DNA of 19,274 nt from an uncultured Lachnobacterium sp. (GCA_937889225.1 CALAST010000022.1:1-19274), one strand, 5' to 3'. Shown: positions 1 through 7,676, counted from the stretch's first letter. The notes: a model not told the origin generated them from the sequence alone. A program made the numbers and translations.

Positions 1-772
1 CTTCCATGTTAGCTTCCCAAAGAGAACCGATTGTTCCAACGTCTTTCCAGTATCCATCGAAACGATAAGCATACATTGCTCTTTCGTCTTTTAAAAGGTT
101 AGGAATGATGTTGTTACCAAAGTCGTTTTCAGAATTTGGATCTGCTTCATCTTCTTCTAAGTATTTTTTGAGGATATCCCAGTTAAATATGTAAATACCC
201 ATGGAAGCAAGGTTAGATTTTGGATTCTTTGGTTTTTCCTGGAATTCTGTAATCTTGCTGTTTTCATCTGTTACCATAAGACCGAAACGAGAAGCTTCGT
301 CCCATGGAACTTCCATAACTGCTACTGAGAATTCAGCGCCTTTTTCTTTGTGGAATCTTAAGAAATCACTATAATCCTGTTTACAAATCTGGTCACCAGA
401 TAAGATGATTACATATTCCGGATCATAACGTTCAATGAATCCAAGGTTCTGATAAATTGCGTTTGCTGTACCTTTATACCAGTCAGATCCTGATGCTTTC
501 TGATATGGCTGAAGTACATGTACTCCACCATATAAACGGTCTAAGTCCCAAGGCTGTCCGTTTCCGATATATTCATTCAGCACGTATGGTTGATACTGAG
601 TCAGAACACCCACGGTATCAATTCCTGAATTTACACAGTTCGAAAGTGGGAAGTCGATAATACGATACTTACCACCAAATGGAACTGCCGGCTTTGCAAG
701 TTTCTGTGTCAATGCGTACAATCTGGAACCTTGTCCTCCAGCAAGCAGCATTGCAACCAGTTCTTTTGCCAT
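1..772 (-). CDS. glgC: Glucose-1-phosphate adenylyltransferase, 5' part (runs off window)
   Basis: Makes ADP-glucose from glucose-1-phosphate and ATP, the committed step of bacterial glycogen synthesis, in the cytoplasm. About 257 N-terminal codons are present and the rest lies beyond the left edge. The translation begins MAKELVAMLLAGGQGSRL, containing the nucleotidyltransferase signature (GGQGSRL). It continues with KPAVPFGGKYRIIDF, the GVLTQYQP segment, the LSGDQI metal/nucleotide motif and EKP, all in the order known for GlgC. The ATG is preceded by AGGGGGAAATAACT, a good ribosome binding site. The length of its regulatory C-terminal beta-helix cannot be judged. GlgD is a regulatory paralogue often found next to GlgC in clostridia, but the lysine/glycine pattern and intact GGQGSRL favour catalytic GlgC. 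A promoter about 160 bases upstream fits independent transcription. Confidence 0.96.
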   Translation of the reverse strand, partial: MAKELVAMLLAGGQGSRLYALTQKLAKPAVPFGGKYRIIDFPLSNCVNSGIDTVGVLTQYQPYVLNEYIGNGQPWDLDRLYGGVHVLQPYQKASGSDWYKGTANAIYQNLGFIERYDPEYVIILSGDQICKQDYSDFLRFHKEKGAEFSVAVMEVPWDEASRFGLMVTDENSKITEFQEKPKNPKSNLASMGIYIFNWDILKKYLEEDEADPNSENDFGNNIIPNLLKDERAMYAYRFDGYWKDVGTIGSLWEANME

Positions 773-931
773 AGTTATTTCCCCCTTTTTATTTTATATC
801 CTGTACGGATATTTCTTAGTTTACATATTAACACATTTTTGTAAATTTTCCTAGTTATTTCTGTTTTTTTTTGTATTTTTTATGTATTTTTTACATACAA
901 AGGAAAATATTACCAAAGTGCTCTATATTAT

Positions 932-960
932 ATTATACAATTTTTTTTGAAATATGTCCA
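932..960 (-). promoter_or_regulatory. Predicted sigma-A promoter of glgC
   Basis: Read on the minus strand, TGGACA (955-960) and TATAAT (932-937) are separated by exactly 17 bases. This is close to the ideal housekeeping promoter. Transcription would start near 925, leaving a leader of about 150 bases rich in A/T. Apart from this promoter I see no gene, riboswitch or strong hairpin between 773 and 1037. Confidence 0.6.
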
Positions 961-1037
961 TCATTTTATAACTTTTTTATATTTTTCTAATTTCACTTTA
1001 ATGCTGCACGCATTCGAAGTGGTGGATTCATCCATAT

Positions 1038-1080
1038 ATAAACAAAAAATACACCACAAAAGTATTTCACTCTGTGGTGT
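1038..1080 (-). terminator. Strong intrinsic terminator ending the metA/ncRNA transcript
   Basis: An 8-bp perfect stem (ACACCACA with TGTGGTGT, 1051-1058 and 1073-1080) is followed on the minus strand by ATTTTTTG. It lies between glgC and the structured region behind metA, so it closes the transcript that comes from metA or from a separate RNA gene. Confidence 0.8.
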
Positions 1081-1396
1081 ATCTTTTGCTCCTTATTGGG
1101 AGCTCTATTTTTTATAAGGGGAATAAAGGAAAGGGGTTATATAAAAAGTGTTAATCACTTTTTTACAAGCGAAATAATAGCATGATAATTCCAAAGAAAC
1201 AAGTGGTGTTACTTGCGGAGCAAAAAATCCCCCATTCCCCTAAATTAAAGCAGATATTCGCTACTTGCTCATAACCGACACTCCATGCAGGTAAACCTGC
1301 ATTCCGGATACATGAAACTTAAGCCAACCTGCGTCCTATGGACTTGGTTTTCTTAGTTTCATTGTAAATAGCTACTATCGTAGCTTGATTCGGTTA
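1081..1396 (-). ncRNA. Candidate large structured RNA of unknown family, downstream of metA
   Basis: On the minus strand this stretch folds, by eye, into many consistent helices. A 7-bp closing stem pairs 1390-1396 with 1272-1278. It encloses a perfect 6-bp hairpin (1370-1385), a long bulged hairpin whose outer 11 bp pair 1351-1362 with 1312-1323, and a perfect hairpin (1285-1302, ATGCAGG stem). Outside it follow hairpins 1248-1266, 1200-1215 and 1143-1163. Two longer-range pairings, 1234-1240 with 1118-1124 and 1217-1228 with 1081-1092, cross each other and so could form a pseudoknot. It begins immediately after the metA stop codon and ends in a strong terminator. No long ORF is seen. It does not show the hallmarks of tmRNA, RNase P, SRP or 6S RNA, or of the SAM or cobalamin riboswitches. 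I considered the raiA motif and transposon-associated RNAs but cannot confirm either. Strand is inferred from the terminator. Confidence 0.6.
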
Positions 1397-1401
1397 AAAA
1401 A

Positions 1402-2346
1402 CTATTTTTCATTATCTTTACTATATATCTTATTCACATCAATAAAGTCATATGGTGTTGCTTGATATACATAATAGTTTAAATAATTAAAATACAGTAA
1501 ATTCCCATGTGCTCTCCACTCTAAAAGCGGTTTTTTCTCACAATCATTATCCGGATAATAATTTACCGGCATTTCAATTGTAAGCCCCTTATTTTTATCT
1601 CTCATATATTCATTATGAAGCGTTACTCTGTCATATTCCGGATGTCCCATCACAAAAATTTGTGTACCATCCTGATTTGCTACTAAAAATATACCAGCTT
1701 CTTCGGATTCTGCCAAAATCGTAAGTTCTGAATGTTTTTCAATATCCTCTCTGCGTACTTCTGTATGTCTGGAATGAGGTGCATAGAAAATATCATCAAA
1801 TCCACGCACAAGCGGAACTCTGCGGTTTTGTACTTTATGTGGGTAAACACCAAACATTTTTTTATTTAACATATGTTTTTGTATTCCATAATGATAATAT
1901 AATCCTGCCTGTGCACCCCAGCATAAATGCAAAGTAGAAGTGACATGTGTTTTGGACCATTCCATAATTTCACATAATTCTTCCCAATAGTCCACTTCTT
2001 CATATTCCATTTGTTCTACCGGAGCACCTGTAATAATAAGTCCATCGAAATTTTGATGTTTCACCTCGTCAAATGTCTGATAAAACTTATTCAAATGGCT
2101 CATAGATGTATGGGTAGACTCATGAGAAGACACCATAATAAACGAAACATCTACTTGAATTGGTGTATTGGATAAAGAACGCAAAATCTGCAATTCCGTA
2201 TCTTCTTTTAATGGCATTAAATTTAAAATCCCAATGCTGATTGCACGAATATCCTGATGCAATGCACGATTTTCGTCCATAACGAAAATATTTTCACTTT
2301 CTAATATTTCCTTTACCGGTAAATCACTTTGAATTTTAATTGGCAT
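1402..2346 (-). CDS. metA: Homoserine O-acyltransferase (probably acetyltransferase type), MetA
   Basis: Cytoplasmic enzyme that acylates the hydroxyl of L-homoserine, the first committed step of methionine synthesis. The 314-residue length is normal for MetA. Catalytic residues fall at the exact family numbering: nucleophile Cys142 in HLCWGAQAG, and His235 and Glu237 in GHPEYDR. Residue 111 is Glu (TGAPVEQ). In this family Glu111 is associated with acetyl-CoA use and Gly111 with succinyl-CoA, so the product is probably O-acetylhomoserine; this is inference. The start is supported by AAGGAAAG eight bases before ATG. The gene lies 21 bases after ligA, so it is probably cotranscribed with rluF and ligA. 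No SAM riboswitch or T-box is visible in front of it. A structured RNA element begins directly after its stop. Confidence 0.96.
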   Translation of the reverse strand: MPIKIQSDLPVKEILESENIFVMDENRALHQDIRAISIGILNLMPLKEDTELQILRSLSNTPIQVDVSFIMVSSHESTHTSMSHLNKFYQTFDEVKHQNFDGLIITGAPVEQMEYEEVDYWEELCEIMEWSKTHVTSTLHLCWGAQAGLYYHYGIQKHMLNKKMFGVYPHKVQNRRVPLVRGFDDIFYAPHSRHTEVRREDIEKHSELTILAESEEAGIFLVANQDGTQIFVMGHPEYDRVTLHNEYMRDKNKGLTIEMPVNYYPDNDCEKKPLLEWRAHGNLLYFNYLNYYVYQATPYDFIDVNKIYSKDNEK

Positions 2347-2367
2347 AGTTTCTCTTTCCTTACTTTT

Positions 2368-4350
2368 TTATTTTCCGAACATTTCCACAAAAGTATCTTC
2401 TGAAATAATCGGAATTCCTAAATCTTTTGCTTTTTTATTTTTGGATGATGCAGATTCTACATCATTATTTACAAGATAATTGGTCTTTTTTGAAACAGAA
2501 CCGGTCACCTTTCCGCCCTGTGCTTCTACATAGGTTTTGAATTCATCTCTGTTTTTAAATTGGTGTACATCTCCCGTAATTACAAAAATCAAATCCTTGC
2601 ATTTTCCGATATCCGTATTTGCAATCTCTACTTTTTGTACAGAAACAACTTCCAGTAAATGTTTCAGGATGCTTTGATTTGATGTATTTGCATACCAGTT
2701 TAAAATAGAATTAGATTTTTCCTGACCAATACCGTCAATATCATCAAATCCTTTCTGTAGTTCCATACGTTCCAAAAATTCATCGAAACCTACATTATTT
2801 ATAATTTTTTTCGCTGCATCTGTTCCAATCATTGGAATACATAAAGCAAAAATAAGGTTCACCGGATGCACACTACGACTTTTCTCGATAGATTTACCCA
2901 TATTTTCACAGGATTTTTGTCCAAACCCTTCCATTTGGCTAATTGTTTCAAAATGCTCAGACAACTTATAAATATCTGCAAATTCACGAATAAATCCATC
3001 ATTGATAAATTTCAACATCGTCTGCACAGAAAGACCGTCAATGTCAAATCCAGCTTTGCTTACGAAACGTGTGAATTTTTTGACATTTTTGGCAGTACAA
3101 TCCGGGTTGCTGCAATGCAAAGTTTCTGTTTTGCTTTTTGTTTCACTTACGTGGATATACGTATCTGCATTGCAAACAGGACATTTTTTTGGGATTTCCA
3201 CTTCCCCTTTTGCCTCTTTGACCGCAACGCATTTTGGAATGATTTTATTTGCCTTAATGACATCCAACTTACACTCTTTTCCAATTCCAAGACGCTTTAT
3301 TTCACTGATATTGCAAAGGGAAGCCCTCGATACGATAGTTCCTTCAATCTGTACCGGTTCAAATACTGCTACAGGTGAAATTGTAGAAACTGCACAGGAC
3401 CATTCAATATATTTTAATGTCGTTTCTACTGCTTCATCTTCCCATTTAAATGCATATCCGCCTCTTGTGGCATGATGCCCTGTAACACTGCCGCCGGAAG
3501 CATATTTGGTATCATCATAACAAATAACAAGACCATCTACCGGCAAATCCATCTTACCGCTTTCTACACGTTTTGTCCATGCCTCTATCATCTGTGCAAT
3601 GGTTTTTGCATCGCCCTTTTCCCTATCAACTACAGAAAATTTCATGCTTTCCAGAAAATCCATTCGTTCTCCCCATGAAAGCATTTCTTCTTCCAAATAC
3701 ACAAGTGTAAATGCATAAAAATGCACACGTCTGTTTTTCACTTCTTCTATATCATCTAAGTTTAATGTGCCGGAGGCTAAATTTCTTGGATTTGCGTACT
3801 TTTCATTGTCATCTTCCATCATATCATTGATTGCGGCAAAATCTGTATAGGAAATGGTCGCTTCTCCTCGGACTACCATATGCCCTTTGTATGAAATTTC
3901 CAGCGGAAAACCTTTTACGGCATGTTTCAGATGGGTAATATTTGTCCCCATCGTCCCATTTCCTCTTGTCAAAATCTTAGTCAGCTTCCCATTATCATAA
4001 GTCAAAACAAGCGTAAGACCATCCAACTTCCACGAAAGCCAAATCGGAAGCTCACCTGCCCATTTTTGGAGTTCTTCTACTGATTTCGTTTTTGCAAGCG
4101 AAAGGGCTTGAAATTCATGTTCTTCCTTTTCACCTTTTGTCTCTTCAAAACCTGTATTTTGTGTCGGACTATTGGATAAAATATGTCCTGTTTCTTCTTC
4201 TAGTGCAGTCAATTCATCAAATAACGCATCCCACTCATAATTGGACATTTTTTCTTCCTGTCCATTGTAATAACTTTCGGATGCTTCATTTAATAATACA
4301 ACCAGTTCTTCCATTCGTTTGATTCGCTCTGTATTACTCATCTTGCCCAT
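2368..4350 (-). CDS. ligA: NAD-dependent DNA ligase, divergent LigA
   Basis: Seals nicks in duplex DNA using NAD+. The 660 residues show the LigA layout. An N-terminal Ia-like NAD-binding region (about 1-70, with SYYNGQEEKMSNYEWDALFDEL) is followed by the adenylation domain with the adenylated Lys108 in WKLDG, then ANPRNLASG (187-194) and VDGLVI (271-276). Next come an OB-fold, a four-cysteine zinc finger (Cys390, 393, 413, 418), helix-hairpin-helix repeats (about 470-560) and a C-terminal BRCT domain (about 585-660, with GGKVTGSVSKKTNYLV). Several usually conserved stretches are altered: HxxPMLSL reads EFQALSLAK, RGDG reads RGNG, and the QVGRTG segment reads WSCAVST. It overlaps rluF by 17 bases. 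A start three codons later (4341) is possible; neither has a strong ribosome binding site. It may be a paralogue of a canonical LigA elsewhere in the genome. Confidence 0.9.
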   Translation of the reverse strand: MGKMSNTERIKRMEELVVLLNEASESYYNGQEEKMSNYEWDALFDELTALEEETGHILSNSPTQNTGFEETKGEKEEHEFQALSLAKTKSVEELQKWAGELPIWLSWKLDGLTLVLTYDNGKLTKILTRGNGTMGTNITHLKHAVKGFPLEISYKGHMVVRGEATISYTDFAAINDMMEDDNEKYANPRNLASGTLNLDDIEEVKNRRVHFYAFTLVYLEEEMLSWGERMDFLESMKFSVVDREKGDAKTIAQMIEAWTKRVESGKMDLPVDGLVICYDDTKYASGGSVTGHHATRGGYAFKWEDEAVETTLKYIEWSCAVSTISPVAVFEPVQIEGTIVSRASLCNISEIKRLGIGKECKLDVIKANKIIPKCVAVKEAKGEVEIPKKCPVCNADTYIHVSETKSKTETLHCSNPDCTAKNVKKFTRFVSKAGFDIDGLSVQTMLKFINDGFIREFADIYKLSEHFETISQMEGFGQKSCENMGKSIEKSRSVHPVNLIFALCIPMIGTDAAKKIINNVGFDEFLERMELQKGFDDIDGIGQEKSNSILNWYANTSNQSILKHLLEVVSVQKVEIANTDIGKCKDLIFVITGDVHQFKNRDEFKTYVEAQGGKVTGSVSKKTNYLVNNDVESASSKNKKAKDLGIPIISEDTFVEMFGK

Positions 4351-5341
4351 TCTTTCTATCCATATTTTTATTTACTACAACAAATTTCCCTACTTTTGGT
4401 TTGTTTTCATTTTTTCTTGAATTTTCCCAATTACGACTCTGATTGTGTTTATTACTTTTCCTACCGGATTCACGCTGATTTGCATTTCGTTCTTGCTTAT
4501 GAGACAAGTTTTTCTGAGAAAAATGCCCCATTTGATTTTGATAGGAAAAACGTTCTTTTCTACCTTCTGCAATATTTTTTGTATACTTATCTAATTTTTC
4601 CGTCTTAGGAATCACCGTTTCAGAAGAAGAATTTTGAATCATTTTCTGCAAAACTGCATATTCTTCTTTTGTTATATTACGATATTCTCCTGACTTCAAT
4701 TCCCCCAATTTGATATTCATAATCCGCACACGCTCTAAAGCCACCACTCGATAGCCGAAATATTCGCACATTCGACGAATCTGACGATTTAATCCCTGTG
4801 TTAAAATAATACGAATTTTACGTTTTCCAATCTGCTCTACTTTGCACTTTCTGGTGGTTGTTTCCAATTCCACAAGCGGCACACCGCCTGCCATGCCTTT
4901 TACAAAACTGTCTGTAACAGGTCGATTTACCGTTACAATATATTCTTTTTCATGCATATTTCCTGCACGCATAATTTTATTCACCAAATCTCCATTATTG
5001 GTCAACAAAAGAAGGCCTTCGGAATCTTTATCCAATCGACCAATTGGATATACACGTTTTGGATAATTTAAAAAGTCAATCACATTATCTTTTTCCCGTT
5101 TTTCTGCAGTACAAACAATGCCTTTCGGCTTATTCATGACAAGAAGTATCATTTCTTCCTCTTTTTTAATTGGCTTTCCATTTACTAAAACTTCATCTTC
5201 CGAAAGAACTTTATCTCCCATAACGGCAATTTTACCATTTATGATAATTTCCCCATTTTCAATTCTGCGGTCTGCTTCACGTCTGGAACAAACACCTGCT
5301 TCACTTAAAAATTTATTGATACGAATCCCAAGATTCTCCAT
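4334..5341 (-). CDS. rluF: 23S rRNA pseudouridine synthase, RluF-type
   Basis: Isomerises a uridine of 23S rRNA to pseudouridine (U2604 in E. coli for RluF). An N-terminal S4 RNA-binding domain (about 5-60, RINKFLSEAGVCSRREADR) precedes the RsuA/RluB/E/F catalytic domain. The catalytic Asp104 lies in GRLDKDSEGLLLLTN. The stretches RAGNMHEKEYIVTV and GLNRQIRRMCEYFGY are characteristic of RluF rather than RluB. A basic, Asn/Lys/Arg-rich tail (about 245-335) is of low complexity, as in RluF of enterobacteria, and probably contacts RNA. GAAAGGAA stands about ten bases before ATG. It is the first gene of the rluF - ligA - metA cluster and its 3' end overlaps ligA. No convincing promoter is seen directly upstream. 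Confidence 0.92.
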   Translation of the reverse strand: MENLGIRINKFLSEAGVCSRREADRRIENGEIIINGKIAVMGDKVLSEDEVLVNGKPIKKEEEMILLVMNKPKGIVCTAEKREKDNVIDFLNYPKRVYPIGRLDKDSEGLLLLTNNGDLVNKIMRAGNMHEKEYIVTVNRPVTDSFVKGMAGGVPLVELETTTRKCKVEQIGKRKIRIILTQGLNRQIRRMCEYFGYRVVALERVRIMNIKLGELKSGEYRNITKEEYAVLQKMIQNSSSETVIPKTEKLDKYTKNIAEGRKERFSYQNQMGHFSQKNLSHKQERNANQRESGRKSNKHNQSRNWENSRKNENKPKVGKFVVVNKNMDRKNGQDE

Positions 5342-5399
5342 AATTTTATTATTCCTTTCAATTCATTTAAGACATAAATAAATGCTCAATTTTCTATTT

Positions 5400-5437
5400 T
5401 ATAAGCAATAACGGAGACCAACTGTTTAGTCTCCGTT
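5400..5437 (-). terminator. Hairpin terminator behind the SH3-domain gene
   Basis: A 9-bp perfect stem, AACGGAGAC (5410-5418) with GTCTCCGTT (5429-5437), lies 12 bases after the stop of the SH3-domain gene. On the minus strand it is followed by TTATTGCTTAT, an interrupted U-tract, so termination may be partial, with some read-through into rluF. Confidence 0.6.
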
Positions 5438-5449
5438 AAATTAATTTGT

Positions 5450-6493
5450 CTATTCTGTTACATCTGTTAAAAATTCATTCTTAATAAAGCCTGTACCACC
5501 ATTATATTCAATCTTGGTCCATTCGCCTTCTACACTAATTTTTACAAATACATCTCCTACATTCATTTTTCCAAGAACTTCGCTGCTTGTGTTTGCCGAA
5601 CTTCTGATATTTACATCATTTGCAGTCGCCTGTACTTTTTGTACTGCTGGTGCCTGACTCTCTGCCTGCGTTGTTTCTTCTGTTACCTGTGTATCCGTTA
5701 CATTTTCCGTAGACTGCTGTGTGGATTCTGTTCCCTGCTCTGTGGAACTTGCATAATATACAGATTCTTCCCATCTCTGACGAGCTGCCGGAATTTCACG
5801 TTTTGTCAACTGATAAATATCATTATTTTCTTTAATAAGTGCATTATAACTGCTCTCTACCTGACTGTATAATTCCCGATAATCTGTCTCTGTTGTATAT
5901 TTAATAAGTGCAGTATAAATATCTGTGTTAACTTCCAACTCGGAATATCTTAAGTTAAAATCGGAATACAAATTATCGATGTATAAACTTCCATCTTCTT
6001 TTGTCTGCACATAGAACAGCATCATGCTTGGTGCAAGTTCTTCTTTTTCATAAAATTTAATATCGAAAGAAGCAGATACGATATAAGAATCTCTGGATAA
6101 GCCCTGCTTTGAATATACAACAATATTGCGATATTCTTCATAATGTTTGCTCATTTCTGTAAGGTAACTTTTTTCCATATCTGTCAATGGGCTTACGATT
6201 GTTTCCAAAGTTGCAATATCTGCATTTATATATGCATTAAAATACTTCGTAATAAGCTCATTCAATTCCGGATATGCATTTACATCAAAGTTTTCTGCCG
6301 GTTCATATTCATCGCCTGAAACAATGTCATTCTCATGTTTTTTTGTATCAATTGCATTTGCTCCAAAAATAAGTGCAACAATGATTACAATTAATACTGC
6401 CGCTGACACAAAATATTGTTTGTGCAAATGTATATAAGACATTATATTTTCTTTTGTAGCTGTTTTCTTTATCTCATTTGGTATATTGCTCAT
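5450..6493 (-). CDS. Membrane-anchored bacterial SH3-domain protein
   Basis: Function unknown. The 347-residue protein has a short cytoplasmic N-terminus, one hydrophobic helix (about 28-46), a globular extracellular part (about 60-240) that may be NTF2-like, and a Thr/Gln/Glu-rich linker (about 242-283). It ends in a C-terminal bacterial SH3 domain (about 285-347, with DVNIRSSANTSSEVLGKM and GEWTKIEYNGGTGFI). SH3_3 domains of this type usually bind cell-wall peptides, so a cell-wall or spore-envelope role is plausible but inferred. I chose the ATG at 6493, which has GGAGG six bases upstream. A longer frame extends upstream to 6583, but its extra N-terminus is an antisense-free translation of the tRNA 3' half and is not credible. 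The gene lies 63 bases downstream of tRNA-Arg with a promoter between. Confidence 0.85.
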   Translation of the reverse strand: MSNIPNEIKKTATKENIMSYIHLHKQYFVSAAVLIVIIVALIFGANAIDTKKHENDIVSGDEYEPAENFDVNAYPELNELITKYFNAYINADIATLETIVSPLTDMEKSYLTEMSKHYEEYRNIVVYSKQGLSRDSYIVSASFDIKFYEKEELAPSMMLFYVQTKEDGSLYIDNLYSDFNLRYSELEVNTDIYTALIKYTTETDYRELYSQVESSYNALIKENNDIYQLTKREIPAARQRWEESVYYASSTEQGTESTQQSTENVTDTQVTEETTQAESQAPAVQKVQATANDVNIRSSANTSSEVLGKMNVGDVFVKISVEGEWTKIEYNGGTGFIKNEFLTDVTE

Positions 6494-6516
6494 ATTTTCC
6501 TCCAAAAGGTCATTCC

Positions 6517-6544
6517 ATAATATAGTATTCACATGCTGTGTTAA
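6517..6544 (-). promoter_or_regulatory. Predicted sigma-A promoter of the SH3-domain gene
   Basis: On the minus strand TTAACA (6539-6544) and TATTAT (6517-6522) are spaced by 16 bases, just downstream of the tRNA-Arg 3' end. This allows the gene to be expressed independently of the tRNA, with a leader of only about 15-20 bases before its GGAGG. Confidence 0.5.
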
Positions 6545-6556
6545 TTCATACTTCAA

Positions 6557-6628
6557 TGCACCCGGCGGGAATCGAACCCGCATCTCAGGAGTCGGAGTCC
6601 TACGTTCTATCCATTATACTACGGCTGC
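6557..6628 (-). tRNA. tRNA-Arg, anticodon CCG, with two stem mismatches
   Basis: A 72-base cloverleaf reads CCG in the anticodon loop CTCCGAC, flanked by a TAGGA/TCCTG stem. The T-arm is GCGGG-TTCGATT-CCCGC and the discriminator base is A. CCA is not encoded. The acceptor stem GCAGCCG/CGGGTGC has a G-G mismatch at pair 4-69, and the D-stem GTAT/GAAC has an A-A mismatch at pair 12-23. All other pairs fit. It reads the CGG arginine codon, rare in an AT-rich genome, so partial loss of structure may be tolerated; this is inference. Confidence 0.9.
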
Positions 6629-6691
6629 CGTTACCTATCGTTTGGTAAATTTTCATACTTATTTATATAAATTTGCACAAAACTCTACCTA

Positions 6692-6725
6692 TATTAAAGT
6701 AACATAATATCGCCATTTGTGTCAA
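6692..6725 (-). promoter_or_regulatory. Possible promoter of tRNA-Arg
   Basis: A perfect -35 hexamer TTGACA lies on the minus strand at 6720-6725. The -10 is less clear: TTACTT at 17 bases, TACTTT at 18, and the better hexamer TTTAAT lies too far away. A start near 6685-6690 would give a precursor leader of about 60 bases. Confidence 0.4.
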
Positions 6726-6776
6726 TATTTTTTTATCATTTAGACAGCGTACTTGAGCGTATTTATATGATGAGAC

Positions 6777-7676
6777 TTAATCCGGTAACTCAATTTTCAA
6801 TTTAATTAACTGGTTTGCATTTTTTAGTATATTATCTTTATAATACTTGCTTTGATACCGTTTAATCATAGTCTGTGTTACTCCCATTTGTTTTGCAACC
6901 TGCTCACTATTTGCATCATAGGAAAACATCGTAAACGCACAAGAATTTCTTAACGATTCTGCACTATAAGATGGCACTCCTGCTAATTGTGCATATTTTT
7001 TTATCATACGGCTGATATACTTAATGTTCAATTTATTTCTTCTGCTATTATAAAATAAATACTCATGTTCCATACGGGAAGCCAGATATTTTTCCAAAAT
7101 CAAATGCACATCTTCCGGTATATAACACGCTTCTTTTCTTCCTGGAACAAATGCATATACCCCATTATCATATGCTCCAAAATGCTCTAATTTCAGTTCA
7201 ATAATCTCTGTCGATGCCAATCCTACACGATAAAGAAGCGTAAAAATACAATACGCCATTAAATCATCCTGAGCTGCTTTCATAATGCCATCAATATGTT
7301 CTACAGGTATGGATTTTGCATATTTTTCTAATTTTGCCAAATAATTTAAATAAGGAAGAAATCTATCCTCAAATGCCTCCGGCACATCGTAATTGTCCCT
7401 ATGTTGACAAATATATTCCCCAAAAGAATGCAGTTCTCGAATTTTTTTTGCAATGGTATTTGGCTTAATTTTTCCGGCATCACTCTTTTGAATAAGATAT
7501 TGATAAAACATTTCCGCGTCCTGACTTGTTTGAAGCAGGAAATCTTTTTGCATGTAATTTAAATATTCGTTAATATCGCTTTCGTAGGAAATTGCACTAT
7601 TTTTATTTTTAAAATGTGCCACAAAGTCCGGCCAAATCACTTGATTTAATTGTTCTGATGCATATATGCTGTTCAA
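6777..7676 (-). CDS. Degenerate tyrosine-recombinase-like protein
   Basis: The 299-residue length and two-domain layout match Xer/phage-type tyrosine recombinases: an N-terminal SAM-like DNA-binding domain (about 10-95) and a C-terminal catalytic-fold domain (about 125-290). The active site is largely lost. The first Arg (normally TGLRxSE) is Ala154 in VGLASTEI, HxLRH reads ESLRN (only Arg243 kept), and the later His is Val266. A candidate Tyr274 and Lys181 remain. It is therefore probably a DNA-binding protein rather than an active recombinase. The start is a TTG at 7676 with AGGGGG seven bases before it; that ribosome site overlaps the aroD stop codon. An in-frame ATG at 7778 lies inside aroD and is unlikely. 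The tight coupling to aroD and ordinary base composition suggest a resident gene, not a recent integrase. Confidence 0.78.
   Translation of the reverse strand: MNSIYASEQLNQVIWPDFVAHFKNKNSAISYESDINEYLNYMQKDFLLQTSQDAEMFYQYLIQKSDAGKIKPNTIAKKIRELHSFGEYICQHRDNYDVPEAFEDRFLPYLNYLAKLEKYAKSIPVEHIDGIMKAAQDDLMAYCIFTLLYRVGLASTEIIELKLEHFGAYDNGVYAFVPGRKEACYIPEDVHLILEKYLASRMEHEYLFYNSRRNKLNIKYISRMIKKYAQLAGVPSYSAESLRNSCAFTMFSYDANSEQVAKQMGVTQTMIKRYQSKYYKDNILKNANQLIKLKIELPD

Noticed and set aside
1081..1400. tmRNA, RNase P RNA, SRP RNA, SAM or cobalamin riboswitch
   Set aside because: None of their conserved cores (tag frame and T-arm, GAGGAAAGTCC-type segments, SRP GNAR loops, riboswitch boxes) is present on either strand.
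2866..3678. Overlapping plus-strand ORFs opposite ligA
   Set aside because: They are shadows of the ligA frame, without ribosome sites or recognisable protein features; similar shadows lie opposite metH, metF, glgC and rbr.
6494..6583. Extended start for the SH3-domain protein at 6583
   Set aside because: The added residues are a translation of the tRNA-Arg 3' half; the ATG at 6493 has GGAGG and a promoter just upstream.
6557..7676. Integrated element with integrase next to tRNA-Arg
   Set aside because: The recombinase-like protein lacks catalytic residues, lies on the 5' side of the tRNA, is coupled to aroD, and no duplicated tRNA 3' end is seen nearby.
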